Assembly (NCBI GenBank): GCA_964344305.1
Contig: CAYFMT010000032.1
Coordinates: 1 to 13,991, forward strand
Source of the DNA: JABMOV01 sp964344305
Lineage (GTDB): Bacteria; Fidelibacterota; Marinisomatia; Marinisomatales; JABMOV01
DNA length: 13,991 nt
Direction of reading: 5' to 3'
Shown: piece by piece, positions 7,507 to 12,498 of the stretch
Numbering within the stretch: the first letter of the stretch is position 1
Layout of the letters: every line of letters starts with the position of its first letter
The notes under the pieces: generated by a model
Databases searched by the model: none
Told to the model about the DNA's origin: nothing
The model's input: the letters and a program-made list of their open reading frames with translations, nothing else
Position numbers and translations under genes: made by a program

Positions 7507-7618
7507 GTGATGCGAAATCCGTAATCTGTGATGTGTGAATTGTGAATCGTGAGCTGTGAGGCGTAAGTCGTGAAGCGTGAGTCGTGAAGCGTGAGTCGTG
7601 AGGCGTGAACTGGGATAG
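7507..7618 (+). repeat. Heptamer array 4: sixteen in-register GTGANNN words
   Basis: This is the longest uninterrupted array: sixteen 7-base words without a register slip. Words include GTGATGC, GTAATCT, GTGAATT, GTGAGCT and GTGAAGC. The most homogeneous part is a 14-mer (GTCGTGAAGCGTGA) at 7567-7580 and 7581-7594, and at 7595-7608 with one mismatch. It lies on the 3' side of four-helix-bundle gene 1. Confidence 0.92.
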
Positions 7619-7636
7619 AAATATATGATGGTATGT

Positions 7637-7987
7637 TCATGGTACAGATTTTTGGTGTTTTATTAATCCTATTAACATCTTTCGAATATTTTCAATTTCC
7701 ATTAAAACCTCTGATTCAACTTGATATCCAAGGTTTTTTGCAATCAAAATTTGTGTATCCAACTCAGTGGCTGAGCCTAAAGCTATATACAAAAATTGAA
7801 CGAATTCTTTGTTGCCTCTTCTTGCAGAACCTTCCGCAATATTCGAAGGAATTGAAATTGCGGAACGTCTCATCTGTGAAGTAATTCCAAATTTTTCATC
7901 ATCTGGGAATGATTTTGTGAGAGTATAAATCCCAGTCACCAATGCCATCGATTTCTTCCACACATCTAAGTCTTTATGCGTCTTCAT
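7637..7987 (-). CDS. Four-helix-bundle protein 1 (23S rRNA intervening-sequence protein family)
   Basis: A 116-residue protein of the TIGR02436 / 23S_rRNA_IVP family, small basic four-helix bundles related to the Avd accessory protein of diversity-generating retroelements; members assemble as pentamers and their cellular role is poorly known. Visible hallmarks are the start MKTHKDLDVWKKSM, the central SIPSNIAEGSARRGNKEF (45-62), and LYIALGSATELDTQ (66-79) before the last helix. About 93 of 116 residues match four-helix-bundle protein 2 by hand alignment, and the homology continues past the stop codon. The ATG is preceded by a purine-rich AAAGAGAAAGA that is also the eroded end of a heptamer array. 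There is no rRNA gene here, so this is an intergenic member of the family, and no reverse transcriptase accompanies it. Confidence 0.93.
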   Translation of the reverse strand: MKTHKDLDVWKKSMALVTGIYTLTKSFPDDEKFGITSQMRRSAISIPSNIAEGSARRGNKEFVQFLYIALGSATELDTQILIAKNLGYQVESEVLMEIENIRKMLIGLIKHQKSVP

Positions 7988-7991
7988 TTGA

Positions 7992-8054
7992 ATCTTTCTC
8001 TTTACATTTCACTATTTACAGCTTACGATTTATGATTCACCGTTCACGCATTAC
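7992..8054 (-). repeat. Heptamer array 5, inverted, overlapping the cpsB-like stop
   Basis: Nine minus-strand words in register, from GTAATGC (8048-8054) through GTGAACG, GTGAATC and GTAAGCT to GAAAGAT. The stop codon TAA of the CpsB-like gene (8051-8053) is inside the first word, and the last words form the purine-rich ribosome-binding region of four-helix-bundle gene 1. Confidence 0.88.
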
Positions 8055-8851
8055 GATCTTGAAGAAATCCTCGTTTTTATTTTATCAATTAACGATCTCG
8101 TAGGTTCTTCAATCCTGATGGGAATCTCAGTATCGATTGGTTTGCCTTCGATGACATTTCTTGGGTTTTCATTTACCATGATATCCACACCATCGCCAAT
8201 CAAACCCCGAGTGATCTCCACTGCTTCCTGTAAACAAAAGTTGCGACGTTTGTCATCATGCGAGTCAGAGCCAATGATGTGACAGAGCCCTGCTTTCAGA
8301 ATTTCCAAGGATGATTCTTTCGCCGAAGATCCTAATGTACCACAAATGCTCCCGGCATCTATCTGCACCACACACCCGGATTGGACCAATTTCTCAAGAA
8401 TTTGAATATCGCGCTGAATAGGTTTGTACCGTTCAGGATGGGCAATGATGGGAGTTGTACCGGACATTTTCAGCTTGAAAAACAAATCTTCATATCGTGG
8501 TGGAAATTGATGCACCTGAAACTCAACCAGCATGTATTTTCCATGTTCAAATGTGCACAAAGGATTGGTTTTCAAATCCATGAGGTTTGGGAGGTAAAAC
8601 ACTTCTGCTCCAATATGCAGATCAATCTCAATCCCTTCCGCCTCAGCCTTAGACTTTACCTCATCAAGCAATCTCTTCGTGCCCTCATAGTGAATATCCA
8701 TCCCCTCCACTTTTGGATGCTGATAATGAATTGTGTTCACCACATCGGTGATGCCCTGATCAGCTGCGGTTCGGAGCATGGAGAGGGTCATCTCCATGGA
8801 GACGGAGCCGTCGTCGGCGTTTGGGAGAATGTGGTTGTGGAAGTCTATCAT
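8051..8851 (-). CDS. CpsB/YwqE-family PHP-domain protein-tyrosine phosphatase
   Basis: A 266-residue metal-dependent phosphatase of the CpsB/CapC/YwqE type, PHP fold, normal length (240-270). It dephosphorylates the tyrosine tail of the capsule autokinase and so controls polymer synthesis; the partner here should be the ten-tyrosine Wzc tail. Metal-ligand motifs are all present: DFHNHILPNADDGS (3-16), the histidine in TIHYQHP (H42), GAEVFYLPNL (81-90), IIAHPERY (135-142) and GSDSHD (194-199). It starts at an ATG with no Shine-Dalgarno; only about a dozen bases separate it from a heptamer array. Its final residues SSRS and stop codon run into the next array. It is separated from the Wzc-like gene by more than 2.5 kb of passengers and repeats, which is unusual for this pair. 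Confidence 0.93.
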   Translation of the reverse strand: MIDFHNHILPNADDGSVSMEMTLSMLRTAADQGITDVVNTIHYQHPKVEGMDIHYEGTKRLLDEVKSKAEAEGIEIDLHIGAEVFYLPNLMDLKTNPLCTFEHGKYMLVEFQVHQFPPRYEDLFFKLKMSGTTPIIAHPERYKPIQRDIQILEKLVQSGCVVQIDAGSICGTLGSSAKESSLEILKAGLCHIIGSDSHDDKRRNFCLQEAVEITRGLIGDGVDIMVNENPRNVIEGKPIDTEIPIRIEEPTRSLIDKIKTRISSRS

Positions 8852-8864
8852 GTAGAGTTAATTC

Positions 8865-8934
8865 GTTAATCGTGAACTGTGAGTCGTGAGCTGTGAGGCG
8901 TGAGTCGCAATGCGTAAGGCGTAATCTGTAATAG
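8865..8934 (+). repeat. Heptamer array 6: ten in-register words
   Basis: Words run from GTTAATC and GTGAACT (8872-8878) through GTGAGTC, GTGAGCT, GTGAGGC and GTAAGGC to GTAATAG (8928-8934). It then continues, in the same register as array 4, into a shared stretch preceding the four-helix-bundle stop codon. Confidence 0.9.
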
Positions 8935-8952
8935 AAATATATGATGGTATAT

Positions 8953-9303
8953 TCATGCTAGCGATTTTTGGTGTTTTATCAATCCGACCAACATCTTCCT
9001 AATATCTTCGATTTGATCAGTTGTATCTGAATCAATTAAATACCCCAAGTCTTTTGCGATCAATACTTGGGTGTCCAATTCGGTCGCTGACCCTAATGCA
9101 ATATACAAGAACTGAACAAATTCTTTGTTACCTCGTCTAGCCGAACCTTCTGCAATATTGGAAGGTATTGAGATTGCTGAACGTCTCAACTGTGAAGTAA
9201 TTCCATATTTCTCATACTCTGGAAACGATTTCGTTATGGTGTAAATCTCAGATACGAGTGACATAGATTTTTTCCATACATTCAGGTCTTTATGCGTTTT
9301 CAT
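8953..9303 (-). CDS. Four-helix-bundle protein 2 (23S rRNA intervening-sequence protein family)
   Basis: A 116-residue paralogue of four-helix-bundle protein 1, identical from SAISIPSNIAEG through ELDTQ and differing mainly in the first helix and in the stretch 89-98 before the last helix. I chose the ATG at 9303, not the GTG at 9330: the shorter form has exactly the length of its paralogue, and GAGAGAGAG lies upstream of the ATG. Past the stop codon, 26 of 27 bases (8931-8957 against 7615-7641, including the stop codons) still match, so the duplicated unit was larger than the gene. Substitutions between the copies are mostly conservative, which suggests both copies have been under protein-level constraint. 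Confidence 0.92.
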   Translation of the reverse strand: MKTHKDLNVWKKSMSLVSEIYTITKSFPEYEKYGITSQLRRSAISIPSNIAEGSARRGNKEFVQFLYIALGSATELDTQVLIAKDLGYLIDSDTTDQIEDIRKMLVGLIKHQKSLA

Positions 9304-9309
9304 TTGTTT

Positions 9310-9372
9310 CTCTCTCTCTTTATAAATCACGATTTTCAGATTACAATTTACGAATCACGGGTTACGAATTAC
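9310..9372 (-). repeat. Heptamer array 7, inverted, overlapping the rmlA stop
   Basis: Nine minus-strand words in register from GTAATTC (9366-9372), GTAACCC, GTGATTC and GTAAATT, degrading to ATAAAGA and GAGAGAG next to the four-helix-bundle start. The TAA stop of rmlA (9362-9364) lies in the second word, so the last residues of RmlA (RNS) are translated repeat. Confidence 0.85.
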
Positions 9373-10246
9373 GATCTTCCACAAGCCCCAGAAGGTATTT
9401 CCTGTAGTCACTCTTCCCATAACCTTCTGCAAGGGATCGGAGTTGGTCATGGTCGATCCATCCCTTTTGATGAGCGATTTCTTCGATACAACCGATTTTG
9501 AGACCCTGGCGCTTTTCGATGGTTTCAATGAACGACGACGCTTCCATAAGGGATTCATGAGTTCCGGTATCAAGCCATGCGTATCCCCTTCCCATGAGCT
9601 CCACACTAAGTCGACCCTTCTCAAGATAGTCCTGATTCACTGTTGTGATTTCCAGTTCGCCTCTGGCTGATGGTTTAATGCTTTTTGCTACATTCACCAC
9701 AGAGTTTGGGTAAAAATAAAGCCCAACAACAGCGTAATTGCTTGCGGGCTTATCCGGCTTTTCTTCAATAGAAATGGCTTTCTGTTGCTCATCAAATGCC
9801 ACCACTCCATATCGCTCAGGGTCATTTACATAATACCCGAACACCACGGCTTCTTCTTTTTCTTCAACCCTTTGTACACTGCTTTCAAGGATCTCACTTA
9901 ATCCATGTCCGAAAAAGAGATTGTCTCCAAGGATGAGGCAAACGTCATCGTCCCCAATGAATTCTTCTCCAAGGATGAATGCCTGGGCAATCCCATCCGG
10001 TGATGGTTGGATTTTGTACTTAATATTTAATCCAAGTTCATGACCGTCTCCAAACAGATCCTGGAATTTGTGCGTGTCCTGTGGTGTGGATATGATGAGG
10101 ATATCCCGTATCCCTGCCAACATGAGTACCGACAGAGGATAATACACCATGGGTTTATCGTATATGGGTAGTAATTGTTTTACAACGGCTTTGGTAACAG
10201 GAAAAAGGCGGGTGCCGCTCCCGCCTGCTAAAATAATACCTTTCAT
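9362..10246 (-). CDS. rfbA: Glucose-1-phosphate thymidylyltransferase (RmlA/RfbA)
   Basis: A 294-residue enzyme making dTDP-glucose from glucose-1-phosphate and dTTP, the first step toward dTDP-rhamnose and other dTDP-deoxysugars; cytoplasmic, homotetrameric in the family. It shows the nucleotide loop GGSGTRLFPVTK (8-19), KQLLPIYDKPMVYYPLS (23-39), the metal-binding GDN (107-109), EEKPDKP (161-167), ELEITTVN (197-204) and WLDTGTHESL (224-233). Length is that of the typical short RmlA (about 290). No rmlB, rmlC or rmlD is visible, so the rest of the pathway is elsewhere or the product feeds another branch. Its ATG has no Shine-Dalgarno; immediately upstream is a CAGTTNN heptamer array. The last few codons lie in another array, so the extreme C-terminus (EDRNS) may be acquired sequence. 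Confidence 0.96.
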   Translation of the reverse strand: MKGIILAGGSGTRLFPVTKAVVKQLLPIYDKPMVYYPLSVLMLAGIRDILIISTPQDTHKFQDLFGDGHELGLNIKYKIQPSPDGIAQAFILGEEFIGDDDVCLILGDNLFFGHGLSEILESSVQRVEEKEEAVVFGYYVNDPERYGVVAFDEQQKAISIEEKPDKPASNYAVVGLYFYPNSVVNVAKSIKPSARGELEITTVNQDYLEKGRLSVELMGRGYAWLDTGTHESLMEASSFIETIEKRQGLKIGCIEEIAHQKGWIDHDQLRSLAEGYGKSDYRKYLLGLVEDRNS

Positions 10247-10250
10247 GGTT

Positions 10251-10285
10251 CAGTTCTCAGTTTTCAGTTTATAGTTGCCAGACCA
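10251..10285 (+). repeat. Heptamer array 8 (CAGTTNN words)
   Basis: Five words in register (CAGTTCT, CAGTTTT, CAGTTTA, TAGTTGC, CAGACCA) begin four bases from the rmlA start codon and occupy the place of its ribosome-binding site. Confidence 0.65.
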
Positions 10286-10341
10286 CCTACATCCCAACTT
10301 CGTCTGGATCTTCAGTGGATATTGGTTCAGGTTTTACACTA

Positions 10342-10437
10342 CCTGTCATTGCGAGGAAGAATGTAATGATGACGAAGCAATCTCAAAGTCTGAAATAGAT
10401 TGCCACGTCGTCGTGAACTCCTCCTCGCAATGACAAA
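10342..10437. repeat. Dispersed palindromic element, copy C (best preserved)
   Basis: It is a nearly self-complementary element of about 96 bases: the left arm opens cctgtcattgcgagga and runs to gcaatct, and the right arm runs from agattgcca to tcctcgcaatgaca. The arms are about 40 bases with a loop of about a dozen. Elements with this gtcattgcgag...caatct layout are dispersed in many bacterial genomes. No gene is inside, so it behaves like a REP/MITE-type element and could also act as a strong RNA hairpin between lhgO and rmlA. Confidence 0.88.
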
Positions 10438-10666
10438 CGGTGAGTTTTGGAAAAATTTTTGATTTATAATTTTTCATTTTTATTTCACTAAGAGGCGAGG
10501 CTTCGCCAGGTCAGTCCCATATTGAAACTGATTTAGAAATATCATCTGCTTGTATTTATAGTTCATAATTTGACTTTCAGATGGTAATCCATCCGTGTTT
10601 TTGGCTTTCTCAAACCAGCATGGAAAATACGTTTTTTATGGACGGTGAGCCAGCATCTTTCGAGAA

Positions 10667-10736
10667 GGATGAAGGATTAAGGAAAATGGAGGAAGGAGGA
10701 AGGGGGAAGTATTAAGTGTTAAGGCGTAAGGAATAC
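10667..10736 (+). repeat. Heptamer array 9, purine-rich (GGANNAA words)
   Basis: Ten words in register: GGATGAA, GGATTAA, GGAAAAT, GGAGGAA (twice), GGGGGAA, GTATTAA, GTGTTAA, GGCGTAA, GGAATAC. It ends two bases from the lhgO stop codon. What first looks like a simple polypurine tract therefore has the same 7-base period as the other arrays. Confidence 0.85.
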
Positions 10737-10738
10737 TG

Positions 10739-11968
10739 TTAATAACGTATTAACTCATTTCCTTGTCCGTGATGAATGTCACCTGATAGTTGGTTCACAA
10801 TGGTCTCGGCAATGGCAAAGCTTGCGGTAGCTGCCGGGGATGGTGCATTCAGGACATGAAGCACTTTCTCCGAAGATCTAAACATGAAATCGTCCACCAG
10901 TTTTCCACCTCTGGTGACGGCCTGGGCTCGAACACCAGAACCACCTGGCGCAAGATCATTAGACGTGACTTCCGGAATCAATTTCTGGAGTGCTTTTACA
11001 AAAGCCGGATTTACAAATGAGCGCCATTGTTCCCCAAACCCTGTTTTCCAGTATTTCCCAGCCATACGCCAGAGCCCGGGATAAAACATCATTTCTGATA
11101 TATCCTTTAAACTAACAACACTTCTCTCATACCCTTCACGTGCCATGGCCAGAACAGCATTGGGACCTGCTTCCACCTCTCCGTTCATCCGTCTTGTAAA
11201 ATGAACACCAAGAAAGGGAAACCGAGGATCAGGAACCGGATAAATCAGGTTTTTTACCAGATGTCGACTTCCTGGTTTCAGGGTCCAGTATTCTCCTCGG
11301 AATGGGATAATTTTTACATCAAGGACCTTTTCAGTCCATTTTGCGATTCGATCAGAATACAACCCGCCACAATTCACCAGCGTTTTTGTTTGGATATCAT
11401 TACGGTTTGTGGTGATCACTACCTCATTTGATGATTCATGGATGTCCAATGCAATTTTATCAAAGAAAAGATCGCATCCCTTTTCAATGAGTACATTCTT
11501 TAGAAAGTTAGCAACCTGTGTGTAATCAATAATTCCAGTCTCCGGCACGAAAAGTGCCCTCATGCCTGTTACGTGTGGTTCGACTTCCTGAATTTCTGAT
11601 CTTCCAACGGGTTTCAGCCCTTGAAGTCCATTGGCCAATCCCCTGTTATACAATGTATCCAGACGTGGAATTTCGTCCTGATTTGTGGCGACGATTAGTT
11701 TTCCGCAGGTTTCGAATGGAATCTCATGTTCGCGAGCAAAGGACTGCAGATTTTTAATCCCAAGACGACAGTTGCTGGCTTTTTGACTCCCGGGTTTGTA
11801 GTAGATACCGGAATGAATGACACCGCTATTATTACCCGTCTGATGAGCACCAGGTTTTCCTTCTTTTTCTATGACTGCTATAGAATGATGCGGATATCTC
11901 TTCTGGTATTCATAAGCGGTGTTGAGCCCTACAACTCCGGCTCCGATTATGGTAAGATCATATTTCAT
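10739..11968 (-). CDS. lhgO: L-2-hydroxyglutarate oxidase/dehydrogenase (LhgO)
   Basis: A 409-residue FAD enzyme of the LhgO (YgaF) family, oxidising L-2-hydroxyglutarate to 2-oxoglutarate and passing electrons to quinone at the inner face of the membrane. The sequence shows the FAD Rossmann motif GAGVVG (9-14) with the ribose-binding E34 in AVIEKE, the family motif HQTGNNSGVIHSGIYY (42-57), the substrate-site region PFRGEYW (about 242-248) and the C-terminal FAD motif with APGGSGVRAQAV. Length matches the family (about 400-420). It is a central-metabolism or metabolite-repair enzyme, not an obvious polysaccharide enzyme, although relatives do turn up in surface-sugar loci. Its ATG lies eight bases from a GTGACNN array and has no Shine-Dalgarno. 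Confidence 0.93.
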   Translation of the reverse strand: MKYDLTIIGAGVVGLNTAYEYQKRYPHHSIAVIEKEGKPGAHQTGNNSGVIHSGIYYKPGSQKASNCRLGIKNLQSFAREHEIPFETCGKLIVATNQDEIPRLDTLYNRGLANGLQGLKPVGRSEIQEVEPHVTGMRALFVPETGIIDYTQVANFLKNVLIEKGCDLFFDKIALDIHESSNEVVITTNRNDIQTKTLVNCGGLYSDRIAKWTEKVLDVKIIPFRGEYWTLKPGSRHLVKNLIYPVPDPRFPFLGVHFTRRMNGEVEAGPNAVLAMAREGYERSVVSLKDISEMMFYPGLWRMAGKYWKTGFGEQWRSFVNPAFVKALQKLIPEVTSNDLAPGGSGVRAQAVTRGGKLVDDFMFRSSEKVLHVLNAPSPAATASFAIAETIVNQLSGDIHHGQGNELIRY

Positions 11969-11976
11969 GGCTTGTG

Positions 11977-12011
11977 GTGACTCGTGACAGGTGACGAGTG
12001 ACGAGTGGAAT
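11977..12011 (+). repeat. Heptamer array 10 (GTGACNN words)
   Basis: Words GTGACTC, GTGACAG, GTGACGA, GTGACGA and GTGGAAT run in register. Bases 11984-12007 are the left arm of an inverted repeat with 12375-12398 (21 of 24 positions complementary). Confidence 0.85.
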
Positions 12012-12014
12012 GCT

Positions 12015-12377
12015 TCATTTGCGCTGCAGTGATCTTATGAGGCCTTGAATCATTCTTCGAATTTCGGTAACAATACTCATTTCGAAGTCATTTCTTTTAT
12101 AGTAACCAAGATCCAGGGCAATTTCGAGTTGGGTTTCTAATTCCGACAAAGAACCCAATGAGATATATAGAAAATTGATGAATTCTTTTGTACCCCTTCT
12201 TGCAGCTCCTTCTGCGATATTAGATGGAATGGACACCGCCGAACGTTTTAATTGTGAGACTAACCCAAATCGCTCTGAATCAGGAAATGTTTTTGTTAAA
12301 TCGTAAATCATCTTTACAAGAGACATTGATTGTTTCCAACAATCTAAATCCCTGTGAGTTTGTATTTTACCTGTCAC
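12015..12377 (-). CDS. Four-helix-bundle protein 3 (23S rRNA intervening-sequence protein family)
   Basis: A 120-residue family member, clearly more diverged than the other two, keeping QTHRDLDCWKQSMSL (6-20), SIPSNIAEGAARRGTKEF (49-66) and YISLGSLSELETQ (71-83). It starts at GTG (12375-12377), the only workable start: a TGA in frame lies just upstream, and the next methionine (M18) would delete the first helix. That GTG is the first codon-like triplet of a GTGACAG heptamer, so the repeat supplies the initiation codon and the first residues (MTG). No Shine-Dalgarno is obvious. The gene sits inside an inverted repeat whose right arm overlaps its start codon, so stem formation could occlude initiation. 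Confidence 0.9.
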   Translation of the reverse strand: MTGKIQTHRDLDCWKQSMSLVKMIYDLTKTFPDSERFGLVSQLKRSAVSIPSNIAEGAARRGTKEFINFLYISLGSLSELETQLEIALDLGYYKRNDFEMSIVTEIRRMIQGLIRSLQRK

Positions 12378-12487
12378 TAGTCACCCGTCACTTGTCACAA
12401 TTTTATAATTCATTCCAGATTCCGGTCCCCTGACTCCCGATTCCCGTCTCCAATTTCCCACATTACTCATCTCGCATTACGCATCAC
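12364..12487 (-). repeat. Heptamer array 11, inverted, two sub-arrays
   Basis: On the minus strand the outer sub-array (12404-12487) has twelve words in register, changing from GTGATGC and GTAATGC types to GGGAATC, GGGAGTC and CGGAATC types. A 5-base slip follows, and the inner sub-array (12364-12398) has GTGACAA, GTGACGG, GTGACTA, GTGACAG and GTAAAAT. Word class changes along one array while the 7-base period holds. Confidence 0.85.
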
Positions 12488-12498
12488 GATTTACCTCT

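Larger units (their letters stand above)
7507..8054 (-). other. Cassette 1: four-helix-bundle gene bracketed by inverted heptamer arrays
   Basis: A composite unit made of array 4 (plus-strand GTGANNN words), the four-helix-bundle gene and array 5 (the same words on the minus strand). In a minus-strand transcript the two arrays are complementary in sense and could form a long imperfect stem around the reading frame. The unit sits between the cpsB-like gene and the DUF5674 gene. Confidence 0.6.
8865..9372 (-). other. Cassette 2: four-helix-bundle gene bracketed by inverted heptamer arrays
   Basis: The same architecture as cassette 1: array 6, the four-helix-bundle gene, array 7 inverted. It lies between rmlA and the cpsB-like gene, with arrays reaching the stop codon of rmlA on one side and to within about a dozen bases of the cpsB-like start on the other. 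The inner flanks of cassettes 1 and 2 are nearly identical at the 3' end. Confidence 0.6.
10247..10738. other. 492-base gene-free region with repeats
   Basis: This gap lies between lhgO and rmlA. It contains a CAGTTNN heptamer array next to the rmlA start, a well-preserved palindromic element (10342-10437), an AT-rich stretch, a 5-bp GC hairpin at 10494-10507, about 150 bases in which I see nothing definite, and a purine-rich heptamer array ending two bases from the lhgO stop. No reading frame here looks genuine. Confidence 0.7.
11977..12487 (-). other. Cassette 3: four-helix-bundle gene bracketed by inverted heptamer arrays
   Basis: Array 10, four-helix-bundle gene 3 and array 11 inverted lie between the dehydrogenase gene and lhgO. 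The inner arms (11984-12007 and 12375-12398) pair at 21 of 24 positions, the clearest stem of the three cassettes. The outer part of array 11 starts eight bases after the dehydrogenase stop codon. Confidence 0.65.

Noticed and set aside
7507..7618. CRISPR array
   Set aside because: The unit is 7 bases with continuous repetition; there are no constant repeats separated by unique spacers of 25-40 bases and no cas genes.
7452..7640. Minus-strand open frame of 62 codons with repeated HDSRFT/HNSHIT-like residues
   Set aside because: It is a translation of heptamer array 4; the residue repetition follows from the 7-base DNA period, with no recognisable family or ribosome-binding site.
7507..8054. 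23S rRNA intervening sequence in an actual rRNA gene
   Set aside because: Flanking sequence is protein-coding on both sides; no rRNA sequence is visible.
8381..8869. Plus-strand 162-codon frame opposite the cpsB-like gene
   Set aside because: Antisense shadow of a gene with complete metal-binding motifs.
7637..9303. Diversity-generating retroelement (four-helix-bundle proteins resemble Avd)
   Set aside because: No reverse transcriptase, template repeat/variable repeat pair or variable target gene is present.
10494..10507. Rho-independent terminator of lhgO
   Set aside because: The stem is only 5 bp, lies over 200 bases past the stop, and is not followed by a clear T-run on the minus strand.
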